Source: JAJXXT01 sp963764465
Lineage (GTDB): Bacteria; Pseudomonadota; Alphaproteobacteria; Acetobacterales; Acetobacteraceae
DNA length: 64,000 nt
Direction: 5' to 3'
NCBI GenBank assembly: GCA_963764465.1
Contig: CAVXSO010000006.1
Location: 1,189,601 to 1,253,600, forward strand
The first letter of the stretch is position 1, and each line of letters opens with the position of its first letter. Below, piece by piece: positions 16,900 through 27,105 of this stretch. The notes below the pieces were generated by a model. The model searched no databases. It saw nothing but the letters and a program-made list of their open reading frames with translations, and was not told the origin of the DNA. A program made the translations under genes and the position numbers.

Positions 16900-18149
16900 T
16901 ACGCGAGACCTTCGGCGTCGGCGGCGGTGATGCGAATTACGGTGAGGGTGCCAGGTTCGGCGGACACGCGGACGCGGGTGCCGTGCTCGCTGCGGCCGGT
17001 GCCGTCGCCCTCGGCGAGGACGGTGACGGTGCGGCCGATGAAGGCGGCGTGGTAGCGCGCGGCGTTGCTGATGGCGGCCTCGCGCAGCAGGCGGGCGCGG
17101 TCGCGGCGGACGGGAACGGGGACCGCAGGCATGCGGGCGGCGGGCGTGTCCGGGCGCTCGCTGTAGGGGAAGACGTGCAGGTAGGGGATGGCGTTGTCGG
17201 TCACGAAGGCCAGCGTCTCCTGGAAGAGTGCCTCGGTTTCCGTGGGGAAGCCGGCGATGAGGTCGGCGCCGATGGCGATGTCGGGGCGCAGCGCGCGGGC
17301 GCGGGCGATGACGGCGGCGGCCTGGGAGGCCGAGTGGCGTCGCTTCATGCGCTTGAGGATGAGGTCGCTGCCGGACTGCAACGAGAGATGCAGCGAGGGC
17401 ATGAGGCGGGGGTTCGCTGCGAGCAGGGCCCAGAAATCCTCGTCGAGCTCCGCGGGATCGACGGAGGAGAGGCGCAGTCGCGGGAGAGCGGTTTCCGCGA
17501 GGAGGCGGGTGGCGATCGTGCCAAGGCGGGGGGCGCCGAGGCGGGGGTGGCCCATGTCTGGCGTAGGGGGGAGATCGTTGCCGTAGCTGGTGAGATCGAC
17601 GCCGGTGAGGATGATTTCCTGGTGGCCGGCGGCGAGCAGCGCGCTTGCCTGGGCGATGATGGCGTCCGGCTCGACGCTGCGGGAGTTACCGCGGCCCAGG
17701 GGGATGGTGCAGAAGGTGCAGCGGTGGTCGCAGCCCTGCTGGATTTGCAGGAAGGCGCGGGTGCGGCCGGCGAACTCGGTCACGGGGCTCGCCTGGATGC
17801 GCGGGGCGGCCATGATGTCGGCGACCTGGACCGGCGTTTGCGCGCGCCAGGATTCGGGTTGCAGCTTTTCGGTGTTGCCGAGCACGCGGGTGACGCCGGG
17901 GAGTGCCGCCCAGCGCGACGGGGCGATCTGCGCGGCGCAGCCGGTGACGGTGATGGGCACGCCGGGGCGCTCGCGGACGGCGCGGCGGATGGCCTGGCGG
18001 GCCTGGCGCTCGGCCTCCGCCGTGACGGCGCAGGTGTTGATGACGATGATGTCGGGGTTGGGCGTTTCAGGCAGGCCGGTGAGGTGGGCGCGGATGGCCT
18101 CGCCCTCCAGCGCGTTGAGGCGGCAGCCGAAGGAGACGATCTCCGTCAC
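16899..18149 (-). CDS. mtaB: tRNA (t6A37) methylthiotransferase MtaB
   Basis: Radical SAM enzyme that converts t6A37 to ms2t6A37 in ANN-decoding tRNAs. It has 416 residues. The N-terminal UPF0004 domain carries Cys9, Cys40 and Cys71 for one 4Fe-4S cluster; the radical SAM CxxxCxxC is Cys140, Cys144 and Cys147 (GCDHRCTFCTIP). A C-terminal TRAM-like domain follows (about 360-416). The start is GTG, overlapping the dapF stop (GTGA), so the genes are coupled. Confidence 0.95.
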   Translation of the reverse strand: MTEIVSFGCRLNALEGEAIRAHLTGLPETPNPDIIVINTCAVTAEAERQARQAIRRAVRERPGVPITVTGCAAQIAPSRWAALPGVTRVLGNTEKLQPESWRAQTPVQVADIMAAPRIQASPVTEFAGRTRAFLQIQQGCDHRCTFCTIPLGRGNSRSVEPDAIIAQASALLAAGHQEIILTGVDLTSYGNDLPPTPDMGHPRLGAPRLGTIATRLLAETALPRLRLSSVDPAELDEDFWALLAANPRLMPSLHLSLQSGSDLILKRMKRRHSASQAAAVIARARALRPDIAIGADLIAGFPTETEALFQETLAFVTDNAIPYLHVFPYSERPDTPAARMPAVPVPVRRDRARLLREAAISNAARYHAAFIGRTVTVLAEGDGTGRSEHGTRVRVSAEPGTLTVIRITAADAEGLA

Positions 18150-18970
18150 AGGTCGATGGTTCCGGTGAACGCGGTGGCGGTGGGACCGGTCATGACGACG
18201 TGGCTGTCGTCGCGCCAGGCGATGTGAAGCTCGCCGCCGTCGAGGACGATGGTGGCGGCACGGGCGGCGAGGTTGCGGCGGGCGGCGTTGACCAGGGCGG
18301 CGCAGGCGCCGGAGCCGCAGGCGAGCGTAAGCCCCGCGCCGCGTTCCCAGACGCGCAGGCGGATACGGTCCCCACCCATGGCGTCGGGGGCGAGGATCTG
18401 GGCGAAGCCGATGTTGGCGCGCTGGGGGAAGATGGGGGCCTGCTCGAGGATGGGGCCGAGGCGGGGGATGTCGATCTCGGCCAGGTCATCGACGAAGAAG
18501 GTGGCGTGGGGGTTGCCCATGGAGAGGGCGGCTGGGTTGCGAAGATCTTCTATTTCCAAATGGATAGCGAGCGTATCGCAGGGGCTGGCGAGGGGGATTT
18601 CCTGCCAGGCGAGGCGGGGGGTGCCCATGTCCACGGACCAGATTCCGCCGCCGTGGCAGGTCGCGGGCAGGAGGCCGGCGATGGTGCGGATGGTGAGCGC
18701 GGTCTTGCCGGTCTGTTCGCGGAGGAGTTCAGCGACGCAGCGGGTGGCGTTGCCGCAGGCGCCGGCTTCGCTGCCGTCCGGGTTGCGGATGCGCATGAAG
18801 ACGTCGGCGCCCTGCCCTGCTTCCAGGCCGATCACCTGGTCGCAGCCGACGCCGCGGTGGCGGTCCGCGAGGGCCTGGGCCTCGGCCGGCGAGAGGGGCG
18901 CGCGGGCGCGGGTGTCCACGACGACGAAGTCGTTCCCGGCGCCGTGCATTTTCCTGAAGTTCAGGGACAT
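18146..18970 (-). CDS. dapF: Diaminopimelate epimerase
   Basis: Converts LL- to meso-diaminopimelate for lysine and peptidoglycan. It has 274 residues with the two catalytic cysteines in GACGNATRC (Cys72) and LACGSGACAA (Cys218), and starts with the family-typical KMHGAGNDFVVVDT. It is first in the dapF-mtaB-ftsY operon and divergent from rpmI; the 156 bases between them must hold both promoters. Confidence 0.97.
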   Translation of the reverse strand: MSLNFRKMHGAGNDFVVVDTRARAPLSPAEAQALADRHRGVGCDQVIGLEAGQGADVFMRIRNPDGSEAGACGNATRCVAELLREQTGKTALTIRTIAGLLPATCHGGGIWSVDMGTPRLAWQEIPLASPCDTLAIHLEIEDLRNPAALSMGNPHATFFVDDLAEIDIPRLGPILEQAPIFPQRANIGFAQILAPDAMGGDRIRLRVWERGAGLTLACGSGACAALVNAARRNLAARAATIVLDGGELHIAWRDDSHVVMTGPTATAFTGTIDL

Positions 18971-19015
18971 GCGCGCCTTATGGGTCCGGCTTGCGGGGGG
19001 GACAAGGGCGCGCGG

Positions 19016-19044
19016 TTGCATGGCGGGGGAGCGGAAGCTATACC
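19016..19044 (+). promoter_or_regulatory. Candidate sigma-70-type promoter for rpmI-rplT
   Basis: TTGCAT at 19016-19021 and TATACC at 19039-19044 are separated by exactly 17 bases. The pair lies about 80 bases before the rpmI start, in the divergent region with dapF. The leader between it and rpmI is very GC-rich and could fold, but no specific L20-type attenuator was identified. Confidence 0.45.
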
Positions 19045-19126
19045 GCGCGGCCGTTTGCGCGCCGGGCGGGGCATGCCTGGCCGCGACATCGTGCCCTTTC
19101 GGGCGCCCCAGCCACAGGAGATGAAA

Positions 19127-19330
19127 ATGCCCAAGATGAAGACCAAGAGCTCGGTCAAGAAGCGATTCAAGATCACCGCGACCGGCAAGGTTCTCGCAGG
19201 CCCCGGCAACAAGCGCCACGGGCTGATCAACCGCAGCCAGAAGGCCAAGCGGCAGAACCGCGGCAGCCAGGTGCTGACCCACGAGGACGGGCTGACCGTC
19301 AAGCAGTGGGCCCCCTACGGTCTGCGCTGA
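19127..19330 (+). CDS. rpmI: 50S ribosomal protein bL35
   Basis: Small basic protein of 67 residues beginning MPKMKTKSSVKKRFK, typical of bL35 of the large subunit. An in-frame ATG lies six bases earlier (19121), but the CAGGAG at 19115-19120 is correctly spaced only for the ATG at 19127. It is followed after 12 bases by rplT. infC, which precedes these genes in many bacteria, is not present here. Confidence 0.95.
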   Translation: MPKMKTKSSVKKRFKITATGKVLAGPGNKRHGLINRSQKAKRQNRGSQVLTHEDGLTVKQWAPYGLR

Positions 19331-19342
19331 GGAGAACGCACC

Positions 19343-19696
19343 ATGGCACGCGTGAAGCGGGGCACGACCACCCACGCCCGGCACAAGAAGGTCCTCGACG
19401 CCTCCAAGGGGTTCGTCGGCCGCAGTTCCACCAATTACCGGATCGCGCTGGAGCGGCTGGAGAAGTCGCTGCAGTACGCCTACCGCGACCGGCGGGTGAA
19501 GAAGCGCGAGTTCCGCGGTCTGTGGATCCAGCGCATCAACGCCGCCGTGCGCGAGCACGGGCTCACCTACTCCCGATTTATCGCCGGGCTGAAGGCGGCG
19601 GGGATCGAGATCGACCGCAAGGTGCTCGCCGCCGTCGCCTATGACGATCCCGCGTCGTTCGCGGCGATTGTGGAGAAGGTGAAGGCGGCAGGCTGA
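19343..19696 (+). CDS. rplT: 50S ribosomal protein bL20
   Basis: A 117-residue basic ribosomal protein (MARVKRGTTTHARHKKVL...), usual length. It binds 23S rRNA early in large-subunit assembly; in other bacteria it represses its own operon. GAGGAGA precedes the start. Followed by about 210 bases without a gene and then pheS, so rpmI-rplT-pheS-pheT may form one unit. Confidence 0.97.
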   Translation: MARVKRGTTTHARHKKVLDASKGFVGRSSTNYRIALERLEKSLQYAYRDRRVKKREFRGLWIQRINAAVREHGLTYSRFIAGLKAAGIEIDRKVLAAVAYDDPASFAAIVEKVKAAG

Positions 19697-19905
19697 GGAG
19701 GCCGTTTCATAACGCTACTCTGGCGGTCATCCGATGGCAGTTTGCTGCGCTTCGGTGCTCACGGCCCCATAAGGCCGCTCCGCTCCGATGCTCGCAAACC
19801 GCCATCGGCCGGCATCCTGGCGGATGCCTCTCACTCGCCAGAGCGCATTCTGAAGCAGCCTCCGAGTAGCCGCGCCTTCCCACGGAGCAACCGGCGGGAC
19901 GGGCG

Positions 19906-20990
19906 ATGAGCGACGAACTGACGAAGCTGAAGAGCGAGACCGAGGCGGCCCTGGCGGCAGCCTCGGACCTGAAGGCGTGGGATGCGGTGCGCGTCTCCGT
20001 GCTGGGGCGCAACGGCAGCCTGACGGGGTTGCTCAAGGGGCTGGGCGCGCTCGACCCCGAGGCGCGGCGCGAGCGGGGTGCCGCGCTGAACCGGCTGCGC
20101 GACGAGCTGACGGGGCTGATCGAAAGCCGACGCGTGGCGCTGGACGAGGCGGCGCTGGACGCACGGCTGGCGGCCGAGCGGATCGACCCGACGCTGCCGC
20201 CCCCGCCCTCGCCCCCACCTTCCTCGCATCAGGGGCTGATCCATCCGATCTCGCGTGCGGCGGAGGAGATCGCGGCGCTGTTCGGGGCGATGGGGTTCAG
20301 CATCGCCGAGGGGCCGGACATCGAGGACGACTGGCGCAATTTCGGGGCGCTGAATATTCCCGCGCACCATTCCGCGCGCGAGGACATGGATACCTTCTAT
20401 CTCGCTTGTGGCACCGAGGGCCGCAGGCCGGTGCTGCGGACGCATACCTCGCCGGTGCAGGTGCGGACGATGCTGTCGGCACCGCCGCCGATACGGGTGA
20501 TCGTGCCGGGGCGGACCTATCGCGCGGACCATGACGCGACGCATTCGCCGATGTTCCACCAGTGCGAGGGGCTGGCGATCGATCGCGGGCTGACGCTGGG
20601 GCACCTCAAGGGCTGCCTGATCGACTTCCTGCGCGCGTATTTCGGGATCGGCGACCTGCCGGTGCGGTTCCGTTCCTCCTACTTCCCGTTCACCGAGCCC
20701 TCCATGGAAGTGGATATCGGATGGAACCGGAAGACCGGGGAACTCGGGCGCGGAGGCGACTGGCTGGAGATTTTGGCAGCGGCATGGTGCACCCGAAGGT
20801 GCTGGCCAATTGCGGCATCGATCCGCGCGAGTGGCAGGGATTTGCGTTCGGCATGGGGATCGAGCGCATCGCGATGCTGAAGAACGGCATTCCGGACCTG
20901 CGGCCGTTCTACGAGAGCGACCTGCGCTGGCTGCGCCATTACGGGACCAGCGCGCTGCTGCCGACGATGCTGCATGAGGCCGGGCAATGA
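19906..20990 (+). CDS. pheS: Phenylalanine-tRNA ligase alpha subunit, one frameshift
   Basis: Catalytic subunit of the heterotetrameric PheRS. An N-terminal coiled coil (about 1-90) is followed by the class II catalytic domain with THTSPVQVR (motif 2 region) and FHQCEGLAID. Near 20775 the frame breaks after GDWLEIL: the text TTTTGGCAGC should read with one more G to give GSGMVHPKV, and the last 70 residues (GFAFGMGIERIAML, motif 3) continue in the next frame. With the base restored the protein is about 361 residues, the usual length. Because pheS is essential, a sequence error is the likely cause. The end overlaps pheT by four bases (ATGA). Confidence 0.93.
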
Positions 20991-23449
20991 AGTTCACGCT
21001 TTCCTGGCTGCGGCAGCACCTCGATACGGACGCGAGTCTTTCCGGGATCACCGACACGCTCACGAAGATCGGGCTCGAACTCGAGGGGGTGGACAATCCC
21101 GCGGAGACGCTGGGCGGGTTTCGCATCGCGCGCGTGGTGGAGGCGGTGCAGCACCCGAACGCGGACCGGCTGCGGGCGTGCAAGGTGGACACGGGCGAGG
21201 GAATCGTTTCGGTCGTGTGCGGCGCGCCGAATGCGCGCACGGGGATGAAGGCGGTGTTCGCGAATCCCGGCAGCTACATTCCGGGGACGGGCATCACGTT
21301 GCAGGTGGGGCAGATCCGTGGCGTGGAGAGTGCGGGGATGCTGCTGTCCATGCGCGAGATGGGGCTGGGGGACGACCATACCGGCATCGTCGACCTGCCG
21401 GCGGAGGCGCCGGTGGGCGTGCCGTATATCCAGTGGGCGGGGATCGACGACCCGGTGATCGAGATCGCGGTGACGCCGAACCGGGGCGACGCGCTTTCGG
21501 TGCGCGGGATCGCGCGCGACCTGGCGGCGGCGGGCGTCGGGACGCTGAAGCCGTTCTCCCCTGCCCCGGTGCCGGTTGCGTATCGATCTCCGTTGCAGTG
21601 GCGGATCGAGTTTGCCGAGTATTGCCCCTGGGTGCTCGGGCGCGCGGTGCGGGGCGTGAAAAATGGTCCGAGCCCGGACTGGCTGGTGCGGCGGCTGACC
21701 TCCATCGGGCTGCGGCCGATCAACGCGCTGGTGGATGTGACGAACTTCTTCACGTTCGATCTCGGGCGGCCGCTGCACGTGTTCGACGTGGGCAAGGTGC
21801 GCGGGGGTACGCTGACGTTCCGGCGAGGCAACGGCGAGGTGCTGCTGGGGCTGCATGGGAAAGAGGTGACGCTGGACGCCGAGGATTGCGCGATTGCCGA
21901 CGCGGCGGGCGCGCGGTCGCTGGCGGGCGTGGTGGGTGGCGAGGCCACGGGATGTGACGCGGCGACGACGGAGGTGTTCGTCGAGTGCGCGCTGTTCGAC
22001 CCGGTGCAGGTCGCACTTTCCGGGCGCCGGCATGGGGTTTCCTCCGATGCGCGGCAGCGTTTCGAGCGGGGGATCGACCCGGCGCTGATGCCCGATGCGA
22101 TCGAGGCGGCGACACGGATGATCGTCGAGCTGTGCGGCGGCGAGGCGAGCGAGACGGTGGCGGCGGGCGCGGAGCCCGCCTGGCAGCGGACGGCGTCGCT
22201 GCGGTTTGCGCGGCTGGAGAGCTTCGGCGGCCTCGCGGTTCCTGCGGACGAGGCGACCGCACGGCTGGAGCGGCTGGGGTTTGGCGTGGTTTCGCGCGAC
22301 GACGAGCGCGTTGTCGTTTCGGTACCGTCATGGCGTAACGATGTGGCGCAGAACTCGCCGCTGGAGCCTTCGCCCGATTTGGCGCCAGCCGTGGCGGCGA
22401 AGGCGGCCGAGGGGCGCGCCGAGATCGAGCCGGAGGCGGACCTGGTCGAGGAAGTGCTGCGGCTGGGCGGGCTCGATGCCGTGCCGCCGGTTTCCATGCC
22501 GGGGATCGCGCCGATCCCCAACCCGACGCTGACATCAGCACAGAGCCGGGCGGCGCTGGCGCGGCGCGTGCTGGCTTCGCGCGGGCTCGCGGAATGCGTG
22601 ACGTTCAGCTTCATGCGCGCGGACCGGGCGGCGCTGTTCTCGGGCGGCGATTCGCTGCTCGCGGTGGACAACCCGATTTCGGCCGACCTCGACACGATGC
22701 GGCCGACGGTGCTGGCGACGCTGGCGGAAGCCGCTTCGCGGAATGCGGCGCGCGGGGAGGCTTCCGCACTGCTGTTCGAGGTGGGGCCGGCATTTCATGC
22801 CGCGCTTGCCAGCCGGCAGCGGTTGATGGCGGCCGGGCTGCGGGCGGGGACGACGCCGCGGCACTGGGCGGAGCCGTCGCGCGCCTATGACGCGATGGAT
22901 GCGAAGGCGGATCTGTGGGCGCTGCTTTCGGCGCTGGGCGTGGCCATGGAGGCGCTGTCGGTGACCGCCGATGCGCCCGCGTATTTCCATCCCGGGCGAT
23001 CCGGCACGGTGCGGCAGGGGCCGAAGAACGTGCTCGGCTACTTTGGCGTGCTGCATCCGCGGCTTTGCGCGGCGCTCGATTTGCCGCAGGCGGCTGGGTT
23101 CGCGCTCGACCTCGACGCGGTCGCGGAGCCCAAACGCCGCCGCCGGGCGGCGCCGGAGCTTTCGCCGTTCCAGCCGGTGCGGCGGGATTTCGCGTTCCTG
23201 GTGGATGCCGGCGTCGCCGCGGAGGCGCTGCTGCGCGCGGCGCGGGGGGCGGAGCGGAACCTGATCGCGGGTGTGGCGCTGTTCGACCGGTATGAGGGCG
23301 AGAAGGTGCCCGAGGGCAAGGTTTCGCTCGCCATCGAGGTGACGCTGCAGCCGCGCGAGAGGACGCTGACGGAAGCGGAGATCGAGGCGGCAGCGGCGAA
23401 GATCGTGGCCGCCGTGGCGAAGGCGACGGGCGCGGTGCTGCGCGGCTGA
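20987..23449 (+). CDS. pheT: Phenylalanine-tRNA ligase beta subunit
   Basis: An 820-residue PheRS beta subunit. It has an N-terminal tRNA-binding (EMAP-type) domain at about 40-150, a B3/B4 editing domain at about 210-400 (SSDARQRFERGIDP at its end), a B5 domain, a catalytic-like core and a C-terminal FDX-ACB anticodon-binding domain from about residue 725. It pairs with PheS for aminoacylation and removes mischarged Tyr-tRNA(Phe). The start overlaps the pheS stop. A perfect GC hairpin follows directly. Confidence 0.97.
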   Translation: MKFTLSWLRQHLDTDASLSGITDTLTKIGLELEGVDNPAETLGGFRIARVVEAVQHPNADRLRACKVDTGEGIVSVVCGAPNARTGMKAVFANPGSYIPGTGITLQVGQIRGVESAGMLLSMREMGLGDDHTGIVDLPAEAPVGVPYIQWAGIDDPVIEIAVTPNRGDALSVRGIARDLAAAGVGTLKPFSPAPVPVAYRSPLQWRIEFAEYCPWVLGRAVRGVKNGPSPDWLVRRLTSIGLRPINALVDVTNFFTFDLGRPLHVFDVGKVRGGTLTFRRGNGEVLLGLHGKEVTLDAEDCAIADAAGARSLAGVVGGEATGCDAATTEVFVECALFDPVQVALSGRRHGVSSDARQRFERGIDPALMPDAIEAATRMIVELCGGEASETVAAGAEPAWQRTASLRFARLESFGGLAVPADEATARLERLGFGVVSRDDERVVVSVPSWRNDVAQNSPLEPSPDLAPAVAAKAAEGRAEIEPEADLVEEVLRLGGLDAVPPVSMPGIAPIPNPTLTSAQSRAALARRVLASRGLAECVTFSFMRADRAALFSGGDSLLAVDNPISADLDTMRPTVLATLAEAASRNAARGEASALLFEVGPAFHAALASRQRLMAAGLRAGTTPRHWAEPSRAYDAMDAKADLWALLSALGVAMEALSVTADAPAYFHPGRSGTVRQGPKNVLGYFGVLHPRLCAALDLPQAAGFALDLDAVAEPKRRRRAAPELSPFQPVRRDFAFLVDAGVAAEALLRAARGAERNLIAGVALFDRYEGEKVPEGKVSLAIEVTLQPRERTLTEAEIEAAAAKIVAAVAKATGAVLRG

Positions 23450-23450
23450 G

Positions 23451-23475
23451 GGCGCGCGCCGGGTTGGCGCGCGCC
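23451..23475 (+). terminator. Strong GC hairpin directly after pheT
   Basis: GGCGCGCGCC, a five-base loop GGGTT, then GGCGCGCGCC again form a perfect ten-base-pair stem starting one base after the pheT stop. No T-run follows, so it may act as a 3' end stabiliser or a rho-assisted stop rather than a classic intrinsic terminator. Confidence 0.45.
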
Positions 23476-23540
23476 GGAGGCATGCGTTAGACGCGGGGTG
23501 ACGGCCGCCGCGCCGCCCTCCCCTGCCCGACGAGGTTGCC

Positions 23541-24884
23541 GTGTCCGTCTCGATCGCCGACGAGCCTGTTCCCGCCCAGCCCCGCCAGCTCTCGCGGTTG
23601 CAGCGCTGGAAGCGGCTGCCCCTGTTCTCACCGCGGCAATGGCGGCGGCGCGTGGTGTTCATGTTCGGGGCGGTGCTGGTGGCGGTGGTCGCGATCCTGT
23701 TCGCCAAGGCGGGCGACTGGGCCGCGGAGGTGTTCTCGGCGCTGACGGCGGGACGGCCGTGGATGCAGTTCATCCTCTGCCCCGCGGGACTCGCGATCTC
23801 CGTCTGGCTGACGCAGCGCTATTTCCAGGGGGCGCAGGGCAGCGGCATCCCACAGGCGATCGCGGCGCTGCACATGGAGCCCGAGCACCAGGACCGCGTG
23901 CTCTCCGCGCGCGTGGCCGTGGCGAAGCTCTTCCTGACCATCTTCGGCCTGGCGTGCGGTGCCTCCATCGGGCGCGAGGGGCCGACGGTGCAGATCGGCT
24001 CCGCGATCATGCATGGGCTCGGGCGGCTGTTGCGGCTGCCGCGGGTGGATGTGCGCCAGGCGCTGATCCTCGCCGGCGGGGCGGCGGGGATCGCCGGGGC
24101 GTTCAACACGCCGATCGCGGGCGTGGTGTTCGCGATCGAGGAGCTGGGGCATGGGGTGCGGAGCCGGACGATGGGCTCGACACTCTACGCGGTGGTGCTG
24201 GGCGGCATCGCGACCGTGGGGATCGCGGGGAACTACACGTATTTCGGCACCACCTCCGCGGCGCTGGGCTGGGGGGCCGGGTGGTGGCTGGGCGTGCCGC
24301 TGTGCGGCGTTGCTGGCGGGCTGGCGGGTGGGCTGTTCGCGCGGCTGCTGGTGGAGGGGGCGCGGGTCTGGCCGGCGCCGGTACGCCGGCTGGCGCTGAC
24401 GCGGCCGGTGGTGTTCGCGGCACTTTGCGGGGTGGTGCTGGCGTTGACGGGGCTGGCGACCGGGGGCGCGGCGCTGGGCAGCGGCTACGCGCCGGCGAAG
24501 GCGATGGTGGAGGGAACCGCGGGCCAGCCGAGCTCCGTGTTGGTTTTCACCATCGCGAAGTTCGTCGCCACGACCGCATCCTACCTGAGTGGCATGCCGG
24601 GCGGGATTTTCGCGCCGTCGCTGGCGGTGGGCAGCGGGCTGGGGGCGGCGCTGGCGCCGCTGGTGCCGGCGGCGGGGAGCGGGGCGCTCGTGCTGCTGGG
24701 CATGGTCGCGTACTTCTCCGGCGTGGTGCAGGCGCCGCTGACGGCGACCGTGATCGTGATGGAAATGACGGACAACCAGGGGCTGACCGTGCCGCTGATG
24801 GCCGCGGCGCTGATCGCATTCCAGGCCTCGAAGCTGGTGTGCCGCAAGCCGCTCTACGGGACGCTGTCGAAGCGGTTCCACTGA
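23541..24884 (+). CDS. ClC-type chloride channel/transporter
   Basis: A 447-residue inner-membrane protein. Three ClC selectivity motifs are visible: GSGIPQ (about 95), GREGPTVQIG (about 143) and GGIFAPSLAVG (about 353). There are about eleven hydrophobic segments and no C-terminal CBS domains. In the first motif the residue after SGIP is Q, as in ClcA-like and YfeO-like relatives. The position matching the proton glutamate is present in GREGP. It probably works as an H+/Cl- exchanger or channel, for example in acid stress. Start codon GTG. Confidence 0.9.
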   Translation: MSVSIADEPVPAQPRQLSRLQRWKRLPLFSPRQWRRRVVFMFGAVLVAVVAILFAKAGDWAAEVFSALTAGRPWMQFILCPAGLAISVWLTQRYFQGAQGSGIPQAIAALHMEPEHQDRVLSARVAVAKLFLTIFGLACGASIGREGPTVQIGSAIMHGLGRLLRLPRVDVRQALILAGGAAGIAGAFNTPIAGVVFAIEELGHGVRSRTMGSTLYAVVLGGIATVGIAGNYTYFGTTSAALGWGAGWWLGVPLCGVAGGLAGGLFARLLVEGARVWPAPVRRLALTRPVVFAALCGVVLALTGLATGGAALGSGYAPAKAMVEGTAGQPSSVLVFTIAKFVATTASYLSGMPGGIFAPSLAVGSGLGAALAPLVPAAGSGALVLLGMVAYFSGVVQAPLTATVIVMEMTDNQGLTVPLMAAALIAFQASKLVCRKPLYGTLSKRFH

Positions 24885-24933
24885 GACCAACAGGGGCGCT
24901 GACAGCGGGGCGAAAAGCGACTATCTGCCGCGC

Positions 24934-26739
<1,806 letters not shown>

Positions 26740-26768
26740 CGGCGTCTGCGCTATGCGGACGCCGCGCT

Positions 26769-26859
26769 GGAGGGATGGCCGAGCGGCTTAAGGCGCACGC
26801 TTGGAAAGCGTGTGTACGTGAATAGCGTACCGTGGGTTCGAATCCCACTCCCTCCGCCA
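26769..26859 (+). tRNA. tRNA-Ser (GGA)
   Basis: The acceptor arms GGAGGGA and TCCCTCC pair fully and CCA is encoded at 26857-26859. The anticodon stem CACGC/GCGTG encloses TTGGAAA, giving anticodon GGA. A long variable arm follows. Its 3' end is the left boundary of the accessory region and shares CTCCGCCA with the second recombinase cassette at 51643. Confidence 0.95.
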
Positions 26860-26965
26860 CTGTAAGTCCTTCTTAAGGCTCAACTTTTTGCCGAATTTCG
26901 GCTTAAGCAAAAATAGTGGCGTTTTGCCGCGGATTTTTGCGGCCGCGATGGTCACTCGGCCCAGG

Positions 26966-26980
26966 CAGAGACGGTCTCTG
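26966..26980. promoter_or_regulatory. Conserved palindrome in tail of cassette A
   Basis: CAGAGAC-G-GTCTCTG, a perfect seven-base inverted repeat, lies downstream of the recombinase and is preserved in copy B (51755-51769). Flanking non-coding words such as GGTACGGTTCGCTGCATCGC are also kept. It is a candidate recombination site or transcript end; its role is unknown. Confidence 0.45.
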
Positions 26981-27105
26981 ACGGAGTTTTTCGGGGCTTC
27001 GGCAGCCAGAGTCTCTGAGGCCCGATATTTTTGGTACGGTTCGCTGCATCGCCGATGCTGGGCGATGGGGGCCGAGGCGCATCGATATTGGGCGGCTATT
27101 GGGCT

